This document shows positions 17,017 through 24,585 of a stretch of DNA of 64,000 bases, piece by piece. Under the pieces are notes generated by a model. It did no database searches. It was given only the letters and a program-made list of their open reading frames with translations, and was not told the origin of the DNA. This stretch comes from Kitasatospora humi (GTDB lineage: Bacteria; Actinomycetota; Actinomycetes; Streptomycetales; Streptomycetaceae). Every line of letters begins with the position of its first letter. The stretch's first letter is position 1. The stretch covers positions 186,001 through 250,000 of the forward strand of contig NZ_JAJJPA010000006.1 of assembly GCF_020907985.1 (NCBI RefSeq), given 5' to 3'. Made by a program: the position numbers and the translations under genes.

Positions 17017-18213
17017 TCAGGCCATCACCTCGGCGGTCGAGCCCGCCTGGGCCCGCCCCTGCACGACGCGGCGGCGGCGGGTCGGCATCCCGAGCGTCGG
17101 GTTGGCGATGCTCCAGGCCGCGCCCTTGCAGACCAGCTCCTTGTAGACGGCGGCCATCCGCCCGGTCAGGGCCGCCCGGACGGCGCGGTCGTCGGCGGTG
17201 ACGTACTGGATCACGCCTTCCTTGCGGCCCAGCGAGATGCACTGGTTGAAGTAGCGGATCGGCACCTTCGGGGGCTTCACGCCGGTCAGGCGTGCCGCGA
17301 TGGCGTCGGCGGCCTGCCAGGCGGTGGGGATGCCCGAGGCGCACGACATCCGCAGCGGCTTGTCGGCGGGGCCGGTCACCATGGCCGCGTCGCCGACGGC
17401 GTACACGTCCGGGTGGGAGACCGAGCGCATGGTCGCGTCGACGACGATCTGGCCGGTGTCCGTGACGTCGAGAGCGGTGGCGCTCGCGATCGGGTGGACC
17501 GCGAAGCCGGTGGCCCACACGGTGACCGCGGCGGGCAGGGCCGCGCCGTCGGCGGTGGTGACGCGGTCCGCTTCGACGCCGGTGACGGCGGTGTGCTCGT
17601 GCACGGTGATGCCGAGCCCGTCGAAGACCTTGCGCAGGTGCCGCCGGCCCTTGGGACCGAGCCAGTCGCCGAGGCCGCCACGGGCGGCGAGGGCGACGTC
17701 GAGGTCCGGACGGGCCTCGGCGATCTCGGTCGCGGCCTCCACGCCGGTGAGGCCACCGCCCACGACGACCACGGGCTGTCCGGCGTCAAGGCGGGCCAGG
17801 CGCTCGCGCAACCGGAGCGCCCCGGGGCGACCGGCGATCTCGTGGGCGTGCTCGGCGGTGCCGGGGACGCCCTGGCTGTTCCAGCCGCTGCCGAGGGCGT
17901 ACACGAGGGTGTCGTACTCCAACTCCCCGGTGCCGTGCACGTCGACGACGGCGACCGTCCTGCGGTCGACATCGACGCCGGTGACGTTCGCGAGCCTGAG
18001 TTCGACACCGGTGCCCGCGAACACCTCGCTGAACGGCCGGGCCTTGAGGTCCTGGCCGACCGCCAGCTGGTGCATCCGGACGCGCTCGACGAAGTCGGGC
18101 TCGGCGTTGACGAGGGTGATGGCCACGTCCGCGCGGTACAGCCGCTTGGCGAGGCGCCCGGCGGCGATCGCTCCGGCGTATCCGGCTCCGAGGACGATGA
18201 CGCGGTGCTGCAT
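17017..18213 (-). CDS. NAD(P)/FAD-dependent oxidoreductase, NDH-2-like, ECF41-associated
   Basis: A 398-residue flavoprotein. The N-terminal dinucleotide-binding motif VLGAGYAGAIAAGRL (GxGxxG), a second NAD(P)-binding motif VVVGGGLTGVEAATEI, and the FAD motif DVYAVGDAAM near residue 290 place it with type II NADH dehydrogenase-like pyridine-nucleotide disulphide oxidoreductases. It probably passes electrons from NAD(P)H to a quinone or small acceptor at the membrane. The ATG at 18213 has AGGAG and AGGGAA upstream. It sits 122 bp after the ECF41 sigma gene; oxidoreductases are one of the three usual ECF41 partners, so it is the likely regulated gene. Confidence 0.88.
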   Translation of the reverse strand: MQHRVIVLGAGYAGAIAAGRLAKRLYRADVAITLVNAEPDFVERVRMHQLAVGQDLKARPFSEVFAGTGVELRLANVTGVDVDRRTVAVVDVHGTGELEYDTLVYALGSGWNSQGVPGTAEHAHEIAGRPGALRLRERLARLDAGQPVVVVGGGLTGVEAATEIAEARPDLDVALAARGGLGDWLGPKGRRHLRKVFDGLGITVHEHTAVTGVEADRVTTADGAALPAAVTVWATGFAVHPIASATALDVTDTGQIVVDATMRSVSHPDVYAVGDAAMVTGPADKPLRMSCASGIPTAWQAADAIAARLTGVKPPKVPIRYFNQCISLGRKEGVIQYVTADDRAVRAALTGRMAAVYKELVCKGAAWSIANPTLGMPTRRRRVVQGRAQAGSTAEVMA

Positions 18214-18282
18214 TTCCCTGCTCCTGTCTCTCGCGTGTCTCTCGCGGGTTCGCCCCTTGAACCGGGCAGCCCGCCGATTCCT

Positions 18283-18311
18283 GACAGGAGAGTGGTGTGA
18301 AGCAGCTCACA
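18283..18311 (-). promoter_or_regulatory. Candidate ECF41-type promoter upstream of the oxidoreductase
   Basis: On the minus strand TGTGAG (18306-18311) is followed after 18 bp by CTGTC (18283-18287). ECF41 promoters are described with a TGTCACA-like -35 and a CGTC -10, so the match is partial. Placement between sigma gene and partner fits. Confidence 0.3.
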
Positions 18312-18335
18312 GCCGGCGCAGAAGACTCAGAAGGC

Positions 18336-19280
18336 TCAGAAGGCGATGAGCAGGGGCTCCCCGTGATCGGAGGCCGCCCACTGCTGAGTCGCGCGGTGGA
18401 GCTTGTCGGGATTGACCTGGTTGCGGAACGCGGCGATGCCCTCGGCGGTGATCTCCAGGAACATGACGCCGACGACCCGGCCCTCGACGACCGCCACGAC
18501 CACGGGCTCGCGGTTGACTGCCGTGACATGGACCTCGACGGAGCCGCCGAGCATGGCGGCCTTGGCCGGGCCGGGCGTGAAGAGGCCCCGCATGAACTTG
18601 GCGACGGCGAGAGCGCCCTCGACCGCCTTGGCACGGGCCGGGATCTTCCCGCCGCCGTCACCGATCGCGACGACGTCCGCCGTGAGCAGCCGCACGAGCG
18701 GCTCGGTCCGGCCGCTGGTGGCAGCCGCCAGGAACTCCTCGACCACCCGCCGGGCGGCGGCCGTGTCGATCTCGGTGCGGACCTTGCCGTCCGCGACGTG
18801 CTTCTTGGCGCGGTGGAAGAGCTGCTGGCTGGCGGCCTCGGTGATGTCGAGGATCTCGGCGATCTCCCGGTGCGGGTAGTCGAACGCCTCCCGGAGCACG
18901 TACACGGCCCGCTCGTTGGGCGAGAGGCGCTCCATGAGCGTGAGGACGGCGTACGAGACCGACTCGCGCTGCTCGACGGTGTCGGTCGGGCCGAGCATCG
19001 GGTCCCCGGCGAGCAGCGGCTCGGGCAGCCACTGGCCCACATAGGTCTCGCGTCGGGCGCGGGCCGAGGTGAGCTGGTTGAGGCACACGTTGGTGACGAC
19101 CTTGGTCAGCCACGCCTCGGGGACCTCGATGTGCTGGACGTCAGCGGCCTGCCAGCGCAGGAAGGTCTCCTGCGCGGCGTCCTCCGCCTCGCTCGCGGAC
19201 CCGAGGAGACGGTAGGCGATGGCCTCCAGGCGGGGCCTGAAGGCCTCGAACCGCTCCACGTCGACCATGTTCAGCGCCAT
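18336..19280 (-). CDS. ECF41 family RNA polymerase sigma factor with SnoaL-like C-terminal extension
   Basis: A 314-residue sigma factor. Region 2 (about residues 10-80) and region 4 (about 105-165, with RLSPNERAVYVLREAF) precede a ~140-residue SnoaL-like domain. The ECF41 landmark motifs are all present: WLPEP, DGGGK and NPDKL. In this group the C-terminal extension acts as an in-built regulator that replaces an anti-sigma factor. The gene lies directly upstream of an oxidoreductase, the standard ECF41 arrangement. ATG at 19280 is used. TACGAT lies seven bases before it, compatible with a leaderless transcript. An internal ATG five codons in is an alternative. Confidence 0.93.
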   Translation of the reverse strand: MALNMVDVERFEAFRPRLEAIAYRLLGSASEAEDAAQETFLRWQAADVQHIEVPEAWLTKVVTNVCLNQLTSARARRETYVGQWLPEPLLAGDPMLGPTDTVEQRESVSYAVLTLMERLSPNERAVYVLREAFDYPHREIAEILDITEAASQQLFHRAKKHVADGKVRTEIDTAAARRVVEEFLAAATSGRTEPLVRLLTADVVAIGDGGGKIPARAKAVEGALAVAKFMRGLFTPGPAKAAMLGGSVEVHVTAVNREPVVVAVVEGRVVGVMFLEITAEGIAAFRNQVNPDKLHRATQQWAASDHGEPLLIAF

Positions 19281-19355
19281 GGCCCCGATCGTAGAGGAGG
19301 CGGGTGCCCGTCGGTGCCATCGGCCACTGGCGGGGTTGCTCGGGCGGCGGTGGCG

Positions 19356-19547
19356 TCAGAGCAGGTGGTCCGCCTTGCCGGCCTTGATGTCCAGGATCAG
19401 GGTACGCAGGGCGGCGAGGGAGTCGGTGATGGCGTGCTGCTCCTGGCCGTTGACGGCGATGTAGGCGTTGCCGTCGGCATCGGTGCCGAGGCGGAAGCAG
19501 GAGTTACCCTCGCCGCAGAACGAATCTTCCCAAGTGATGTCCGGCAT
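19356..19547 (-). CDS. DUF397-like small protein, tandem copy 4 (most distal)
   Basis: A 63-residue protein, last of four tandem near-copies. The N-terminus reads MPDITWEDSFCGEGNSCFRL. The C-terminal ~45 residues, including AYIAVNGQEQHAI and LAALRTLILDIKAGKADHLL, are almost identical to the other copies. DUF397 proteins typically follow XRE/DUF5753 regulators in Streptomyces and modulate them. The ATG at 19547 has GGAGG eight bases upstream. This copy has ITDS where the others have ISDS. The DUF397 call rests on size, Cys/DG pattern and context. Confidence 0.7.
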   Translation of the reverse strand: MPDITWEDSFCGEGNSCFRLGTDADGNAYIAVNGQEQHAITDSLAALRTLILDIKAGKADHLL

Positions 19548-19610
19548 GTGGCGCGCCTCCGTCGGGACTTGCCGGGACTGCACGAGCGCGGCAGCCTTGG
19601 CTGCTGGGGC

Positions 19611-19802
19611 CTACAGCAGATGGTCCGCCTTGCCCGTCTTGATGTCCAGGATCAGGGTGCGCAGGGCGGCGAGGGAGTCCGAGATGGCATGCTGCTCCTG
19701 GCCGTTGACGGCGATGTAGGCGTTGCCGTCGGCATCGGTGCCGAGGCGGAAGCAGGAGTTGCCCTCGGCACAGAAAGGGGCTTCCCAAGTGATGTCGGGC
19801 AT
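19611..19802 (-). CDS. DUF397-like small protein, tandem copy 3
   Basis: A 63-residue paralogue starting MPDITWEAPFCAEGNSCFRL; the body is nearly identical to its neighbours, with LDIKTGKADHLL at the end (Thr where others have Ala). A GGGAGG ribosome-binding site precedes ATG 19802. It is part of the four-copy operon behind the XRE/DUF5753 gene. It may act as a modulator of that regulator; inference from family context. Confidence 0.7.
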   Translation of the reverse strand: MPDITWEAPFCAEGNSCFRLGTDADGNAYIAVNGQEQHAISDSLAALRTLILDIKTGKADHLL

Positions 19803-19866
19803 TTCGGTGTGCCTCCCGTTGGGACGTGCCGGGACTGCACGTTGCGGCAGCCCCGGCTGCTGGGGC

Positions 19867-20058
19867 CTACAGCAGATGGTCCGCCTTGCCCGCCTTGATG
19901 TCCAGGATCAGGGTGCGCAGGGCGGCGAGGGAGTCCGAGATGGCGTGCTGCTCCTGGCCGTTGACGGCGATGTAGGCATTGCCATCGGGGTCAGTGCCGA
20001 GGCGGAAGCAGTTGTTGCCCTCGGCACAGGAAGGGTCTTCCCAAGCGATGTCGGGCAT
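19867..20058 (-). CDS. DUF397-like small protein, tandem copy 2
   Basis: A 63-residue paralogue starting MPDIAWEDPSCAEGNNCFRL. It carries TDPDGNAYIAV where the other copies have TDADGNAYIAV. GGGAGG precedes the ATG at 20058. The intergenic DNA on both sides is also duplicated, so the unit of duplication is gene plus spacer (about 256 bp). Confidence 0.7.
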   Translation of the reverse strand: MPDIAWEDPSCAEGNNCFRLGTDPDGNAYIAVNGQEQHAISDSLAALRTLILDIKAGKADHLL

Positions 20059-20122
20059 TCGGTGCGCCTCCCGTTGGGACGAGCCGGGACTGCACGAGCA
20101 CGACAGCCCCGGCTGCTGGGGC

Positions 20123-20314
20123 CTACAGCAGATGGTCCGCCTTGCCCGCCTTGATGTCCAGGATCAGGGTCCGCAGGGCGGCCAGGGAGTCCGAGATGGC
20201 GTGCTGCTCCTGGCCGTTGACGGCGATGTAGGCATTGCCATCGGCATCGGTGCCGAGGCGGAAGCAGTTGCCAGAGTCCTGGCAGAACGGGGGTTCCCAA
20301 GTGATGTCAGCCAT
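20123..20314 (-). CDS. DUF397-like small protein, tandem copy 1 (adjacent to regulator)
   Basis: A 63-residue paralogue starting MADITWEPPFCQDSGNCFRL, the most divergent N-terminus of the four. The ATG at 20314 has AGGAG upstream and lies nine bases after the stop of the XRE/DUF5753 gene, which supports one operon and tight stoichiometry. The C-terminal 45 residues match the other copies. Confidence 0.72.
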   Translation of the reverse strand: MADITWEPPFCQDSGNCFRLGTDADGNAYIAVNGQEQHAISDSLAALRTLILDIKAGKADHLL

Positions 20315-20323
20315 TGGTGTCTC

Positions 20324-21175
20324 CTATAGCTCGCGTGCGATGCTGTGGATCAGGCTACGGCTCTCTTCAGTCGACAAAGCAACCCGCTGCATCTGATCCA
20401 ACTGGAGCGCAAACTTTCGCAGTTGCGCGTCCACGTGCAGGAACTCGGCAACCATCGTGCGATCCAGCTGTACGACGTCCAGGCTCGGCACATCGGCCGC
20501 GGCATAGAGAATGGTCTGCCCGGAGCCAGGGAAGGCTCCGGCTGAGAACGGGATGACCTGCACTGTGACACCATCCCGCTCTGCCATCTCCAGGATGCTC
20601 TGCAACTGTTGCCTCAGAGCCTTCCGGCCTCCAACCTCGATGCGCAGTGCCGCCTCATGAATTATGGCCGCATACGACGGCGGGTCGGCCCGATCGAGCA
20701 CCTGTCGACGTTGAACGCGGTGCGCCACCCGAGCATCGAACTCATCTGATGGAAGCTCTGGAATCGCCGCCGCGAACAGGGCGCGTGCGTACGCCTCTGT
20801 CTGAAAGGGCCCGGGGATATGAGTCATAGTGCTCATCCGGAGCCCCTTCGCGAACCATTCAAGTTCCGCGATGTCCAGAAAAGTTGGCGGCAGGATCCCC
20901 CGGTACTCCTCCCACCACCCGACCGTGCGCTCGCCGGCCATCCGCACAAGCGCCTCGACCAACGCCGAGTCCGTGCAGTCGTAGTTGCACGCCAACCGTC
21001 GCACCCGCTCGGGACTGATCCCGTGACGTCCCGCCTCGGTGTTCGTGATCACGGTCCGATTCGTGGCCAGCACGGCGGCCGCCTGCTCCGTGGACATCCC
21101 GGCAGCCTCACGCAGCTTGCGAAGCTCGACGCCGAGGCGTTGCTGACGGGCCGTCGGGTTACTCCTGGGTGGCAT
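20324..21175 (-). CDS. XRE family regulator with C-terminal DUF5753
   Basis: A 283-residue protein. The N-terminal helix-turn-helix (about residues 10-70: LRKLREAAGMSTEQAAAVL, TNRTVITNTEAGRHGI) is followed by the DUF5753 domain, here including the FAKGLRMSTMTHIPGPFQTE and VTVQVIPFSAGAFPG segments. Such regulators control development and antibiotic loci in Streptomyces together with DUF397 proteins. ATG at 21175 has GAGAGGGG four to five bases upstream. The gene is followed by four DUF397-like genes and diverges from an ATP-binding anti-sigma-like gene, the common three-part neighbourhood. Confidence 0.9.
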   Translation of the reverse strand: MPPRSNPTARQQRLGVELRKLREAAGMSTEQAAAVLATNRTVITNTEAGRHGISPERVRRLACNYDCTDSALVEALVRMAGERTVGWWEEYRGILPPTFLDIAELEWFAKGLRMSTMTHIPGPFQTEAYARALFAAAIPELPSDEFDARVAHRVQRRQVLDRADPPSYAAIIHEAALRIEVGGRKALRQQLQSILEMAERDGVTVQVIPFSAGAFPGSGQTILYAAADVPSLDVVQLDRTMVAEFLHVDAQLRKFALQLDQMQRVALSTEESRSLIHSIAREL

Positions 21176-21435
21176 GTGTCCCCTCTCCGCGCATGACGCC
21201 CAGTGTGCCCCGATTCCGGATCGCTGGTCCATCTCAGCAGATCCCGTGGAACATGTTTCCCCGATGCTCTACCTTGAGTGTTGCAGGAGTCACATACGGC
21301 TACCCCCGGAAGTGCACCGCGCGAGCATGCCCGCCTTCCCTGGGACCGGTATGCCCGCGCCCAGGGAGGCAGGCCACCGGCAGGCCGCCGCAATCAACAG
21401 CACAATCACCCCCGCGCCCTGACTTGGAGTCAGCC
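21176..21435. promoter_or_regulatory. Divergent regulatory region with aacatgtt palindrome
   Basis: This 260-bp region between the XRE gene and the divergent ATPase gene is more AT-rich than its surroundings. It contains AACATGTT at 21250-21257 inside ggaacatgtttcc. It is the natural place for the XRE operator, but that is unproven. Confidence 0.35.
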
Positions 21436-21909
21436 ATGCCCGGAACCCAGCTCACCACGCTCACCGCCACCTCCGCCACCTCCACCCCCTCCCCCGCCGC
21501 CCACCTCCTCCCCGCCCTGCCCCGGCACTGGCGCTTCCCGGCCGAGCCCGCGTCCGTCCCGCGCGCCCGGCGTGCGCTCTCGGACGCGCTCCCCGACCAC
21601 TGCCCCGCGCAACTCGCCTACGAGCTGCGCCTGCTCGCCACCGAACTCGTCACCAACGCCGTCCGCCACGGCGCCGACCCCGACGAGGACGAACTGATCG
21701 AACTCTCCTTCTGGATCGCCGACGGCCACTACTGGCTCGCCGTCTCCGACCCCTCCCCCACCAGGCCCGTCCTCAAGCGCCCCGCCCCGGACACCGAGAC
21801 CGGGCGCGGCCTGCTCCTCGTCGAGTCGCTCAGCGACGCCTGGGGCGTCAAGTCCCGCCCCACCCGCGGCAAGTCCGTCATCGCCGGCATCCGCCTCGCC
21901 ACCCCCTGA
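21436..21909 (+). CDS. ATP-binding anti-sigma-factor-like protein (HATPase_c)
   Basis: A 157-residue GHKL ATPase. The N-box ELVTNAVRHG, the G1-like AVSDPSP and the GRGLLLVESLSDAWGV G2 region match the RsbW/SpoIIAB-like serine-kinase domain group often found beside XRE/DUF397 genes in Streptomyces. The first ~40 residues are Thr/Ser/Pro-rich and probably disordered. The ATG at 21436 has GGAGT upstream. Its target protein is unknown. Confidence 0.85.
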   Translation: MPGTQLTTLTATSATSTPSPAAHLLPALPRHWRFPAEPASVPRARRALSDALPDHCPAQLAYELRLLATELVTNAVRHGADPDEDELIELSFWIADGHYWLAVSDPSPTRPVLKRPAPDTETGRGLLLVESLSDAWGVKSRPTRGKSVIAGIRLATP

Positions 21910-21952
21910 CGCCGCCCACCACCTCCACCACCGACCCCGCCCCGCTCCCCTG

Positions 21953-21970
21953 CCGGAGCGTCCGCTCCGG
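21953..21970. terminator. Short hairpin after the ATPase gene
   Basis: ccggagcg (21953-21960) pairs exactly with cgctccgg (21963-21970) across a two-base turn, 44 bp after the stop of the ATPase gene. A plausible simple terminator. Confidence 0.5.
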
Positions 21971-21995
21971 GTGTCCGGGGCCATGCCTGGCAGGG

Positions 21996-22046
21996 GTTGA
22001 CCACGGTTCCGTTGACCACGATGCCGTTGATCACGTGATCACGATG
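21996..22046. promoter_or_regulatory. GTTGACCAC-type short repeats ending in a 14-bp palindrome
   Basis: Three near-repeats of gttgaccac(g)/gttgatcac(g) are spaced about 15-16 bp. The last merges into TGATCACGTGATCA (22028-22041), a perfect 14-bp palindrome. The block lies in the 307-bp gap before the secreted beta-lactamase-fold gene. It looks like a regulator-binding cluster, regulator unknown. Confidence 0.4.
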
Positions 22047-22216
22047 CCATGGGCAGGTCGCCGAGGCCGCCCGTGAGCTCGCCGGTCGACGGCCCGGCGC
22101 CCCCTCGGTCGTGACCGCGGGCGCGCTCGTCGTCCGGGCGATTCGGTCCGGCCGTCCGGACGACCGGGCGGGGTGTCGAGCACCGTACCGACGTTCCGGT
22201 CCGCCCATAGTGCGAT

Positions 22217-23428
22217 ATGACACGAACCCGCATTGCTCTGCTCTGCGCCACCTCGCTGATCGCCCCCGCCCTCCAGACCTCGGCGGCCACCGCCGCCACG
22301 GTCGCCGACCTCCGCGACGCACACCGATGCGTCAGCTCGCCCCACCCCGCTCACGGGCCCGGTCGGCAGGTACTCGACATCGCAGAAAGGGTGAAGCACG
22401 ACCAGGACCTGAACTCCGTGATCCTCCGTGTCACCAAGGACGGCCGGGAAGTTGTCACCGCCGCGCTCGGCGAGTCCATGACCAGCGTCCCCGCCGAGCC
22501 GGACATGCACTTCCGGGCCGGCTCGGTCGCCATCGCCTACATGGGCACCGTCCTGCTCCAGCTGGCCGATGAGCACCGGATCAGCCTGGACGACACGATC
22601 GACCACTGGCTGCCGGAGGTGCCGCACGCCCACCGGATCACCCTGCGGATGCTCGGCAGTTCCACCTCGGGCCTGCGGGACTACGTCACCGACCCCGACT
22701 TCGTGGCCGAGCTGGAGGCCCACCCGTTCAAGCACTGGACGCCGGAGGAGGTGGTCGGCATCTCCACCAGCCACCCGCTGCTGTACCGGCCCGGCACCAA
22801 CTGGAGCTACTCGCACGCCAACTTCCAGTTGCTCGGCGCCGCGCTGGAACGGATCACCGACACGCCGCTCGACCAGTTGCTGAAGGAGCGCGTGATGGGC
22901 CCGCTCGGGCTGCACGGCACCCGCAACAGCTACACCCCGCAGATCCCCTCCCCGGTGCTGCACGCCTTCACCTCGGAGCGCGGCACCTACGAGGAGTCCA
23001 CCTTCTGGAACCCGTCCTGGACCACCGCGCCCGGTGCCGTGATCACCACCCAGATCTGCGACCTGGCGCGCTCGGCGGAGGCGATCGGCTCCGGCGAACT
23101 GCTCTCCCACCACGGCTACCGGGAGCTGCTCGACCCGGGGACGGTGGGGCTCGGCACGCCCACCCCGGACTGCCCCGCAAGCGTCTGCCTGCCCCAGACC
23201 GAGGAGACCCACTACGGGACGGGCGTGCTGGTACTGAACCACTGGGTGGCGCAGAACCCGTCGTTCTCCGGCTACGCCGCCGTCCAGGCGTACCTGCCGG
23301 AGGAGCACCTGGCCATCGCGGTCTCCACCACGGAGGGCCCGCACACCACCGAGGTCAACCCCGCCCAGACGGTCGCGGAGGAGATCTCAGCCGCGCTCGC
23401 CCCCGATCACCCGCTGAGCTTCGGCTGA
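22217..23428 (+). CDS. Secreted beta-lactamase-fold protein (serine hydrolase family) with non-canonical active site
   Basis: A 403-residue exported protein. The signal peptide covers about residues 1-27 (cleavage after TAATA/ATAA). The fold matches class C beta-lactamase/D-Ala-D-Ala carboxypeptidase-like proteins: FRAGSVAIAYMGTVLLQLAD, LDDTIDHWLPEV and the NWSYSHANFQLLG block. However, the catalytic SxxK motif reads SVAI (103-106), so the lysine is missing. The YxN motif reads YSH (198-200), and no HxG/KTG motif is evident near the end. It may be a pseudoenzyme or use different chemistry. Related actinobacterial proteins I recall share the same change, so it is probably a family trait rather than an error. 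Confidence 0.8.
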   Translation: MTRTRIALLCATSLIAPALQTSAATAATVADLRDAHRCVSSPHPAHGPGRQVLDIAERVKHDQDLNSVILRVTKDGREVVTAALGESMTSVPAEPDMHFRAGSVAIAYMGTVLLQLADEHRISLDDTIDHWLPEVPHAHRITLRMLGSSTSGLRDYVTDPDFVAELEAHPFKHWTPEEVVGISTSHPLLYRPGTNWSYSHANFQLLGAALERITDTPLDQLLKERVMGPLGLHGTRNSYTPQIPSPVLHAFTSERGTYEESTFWNPSWTTAPGAVITTQICDLARSAEAIGSGELLSHHGYRELLDPGTVGLGTPTPDCPASVCLPQTEETHYGTGVLVLNHWVAQNPSFSGYAAVQAYLPEEHLAIAVSTTEGPHTTEVNPAQTVAEEISAALAPDHPLSFG

Positions 23429-23458
23429 GCTCGTCAACGACCTGTCACGACGCCGCCC

Positions 23459-23488
23459 GCCGCTGAGCGCCCCCGGGCGCCCGGCGGC
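23459..23488. terminator. GC-rich hairpin between convergent genes
   Basis: gccgc/gcggc plus gcgccc/gggcgc arms form a bulged stem around 23459-23488. It lies between the beta-lactamase-fold gene and the convergent secreted protein gene. Confidence 0.5.
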
Positions 23489-23585
23489 GAAAGCGGTGGC
23501 GTCGTGCGCACAGCGCGTAGTCCTGTCAGCGGTCCTGGAGGCTTCGATGCAGTGGCGATGCGCGGCCCTCGGCCGTGGCGTTGGC

Positions 23586-24380
23586 TCAGAGTGCCACGGT
23601 CGCGGTCTTGATGACGCATTTGCGTCCATCGGCGACTGACCGCACGCCGGACACGCCGGGCACCGCAGCCCAACTACCGCACGTGCTGCCGCCGTCCGCC
23701 TTCGCGAAGGTGACCGTCGTGTGGGAGAAGGAGAGCGGCCCGGCGAACGGTGCGCCGTCGTAGTTCTCTATGTAGAACATCACACGGTTCTGCGCCTGGC
23801 CCTGGAGACCGAAACTGAAGGAGGCGCGCTTCGCCCCGTCGGCGACGGTCTGGACCCACTGGCCACTGGCCGAGTCCAGTTTCATGTCGACCTCCAGCCT
23901 GTCGCCGGGTTTCACCAGCATTGCCGGACCGGAGAAACAGCCCTCGTACCCGGGATCGCTCCCCAGCGTGTTGACGTACTGACCGGATATCCACCACGAG
24001 GAGTACGCGTCACTGTCAGCAGGCTTACCCGCCGCAGGCGCGCAGCTTGGCCCCCAGGTCAGGACCGGCTGTAGCACCCCCGTACCGATCGGCTCGAAGT
24101 TCACTCCGTCACTCACGGGTTCGAGTCCGGGCCAGAGAAACGTGGTGCCGACCTCGGACGGCTTCGGCGGGACCACGAAACCGGTCTTCAGCTCGACGAT
24201 CTGGTTCGAAGCCGGCGCGTAGAGGTTCACCCGGCCTTGGTCGTGCACCGCTCCCGCAGTGCCGCGGAGCTGCCCGTCGCCGGGCTTGTCGGCGGCCTCA
24301 GCCGTGGCGCTGGAGAGCACCGACGTCGCGGCCAGCAAAGCTCCTGCACAGACGGCGACCAACGTCCTCGCACGCATCAT
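23586..24380 (-). CDS. Secreted protein, possible G1 (eqolisin)-like fold
   Basis: A 264-residue exported protein starting MMRARTLVAV with a signal peptide cleaved near TAEAA (about residue 30). The mature part is rich in beta-type sequence. GVLQPVLTWG and VMFYIENYDG could be the Gln- and Glu-bearing strands of the G1 glutamic-peptidase/concanavalin-like fold, and VKPGDRLEVDMKL resembles its central strand. This is a weak structural guess. Four cysteines are visible in PSCAP, EGCFSG, STCGS and RKCVI. The two ATGs are adjacent; GGAG precedes them. It is a single-gene unit. Role unknown. Confidence 0.65.
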   Translation of the reverse strand: MMRARTLVAVCAGALLAATSVLSSATAEAADKPGDGQLRGTAGAVHDQGRVNLYAPASNQIVELKTGFVVPPKPSEVGTTFLWPGLEPVSDGVNFEPIGTGVLQPVLTWGPSCAPAAGKPADSDAYSSWWISGQYVNTLGSDPGYEGCFSGPAMLVKPGDRLEVDMKLDSASGQWVQTVADGAKRASFSFGLQGQAQNRVMFYIENYDGAPFAGPLSFSHTTVTFAKADGGSTCGSWAAVPGVSGVRSVADGRKCVIKTATVAL

Positions 24381-24566
24381 TTCCACTCCGTCGGTGAATG
24401 GTGGCGTCAACTGATCCTGAGGCACGGGACGATGCGGCCGGGCAGGGCACCGGCCACAGCTGCGGCTGGGAGGCAGGTCAACCCGCTTCGCAGAGATGCC
24501 CGTTCACAGTTCTCCGTGTCAGGACAGGATGACAGCGGGCAGTTGATCCGCAAGCCCCTCACTCTG

Positions 24567-24585
24567 TCATAACAACGTGTTATGA
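24567..24585. promoter_or_regulatory. Near-perfect palindromic operator-like site
   Basis: TCATAACA (24567-24574), acg, then TGTTATGA (24578-24585): perfect 8-bp arms in AT-rich DNA. This is typical of a TetR/GntR-type operator. It overlaps the first codon of the truncated carotenoid-oxygenase frame and lies about 190 bp before the start of the divergent secreted-protein gene. Confidence 0.5.

Larger units (their letters stand above)
19356..20314. repeat. Four-copy tandem gene array, ~256-bp period
   Basis: Gene ends fall at 19356, 19611, 19867 and 20123, giving periods of 255, 256 and 256 bp. Coding and spacer DNA are both conserved; the spacer includes small gcagcc/ggctgc hairpins near 19848-19863 and 20104-20119. 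This is a recent tandem amplification or one kept uniform by gene conversion. Confidence 0.9.
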
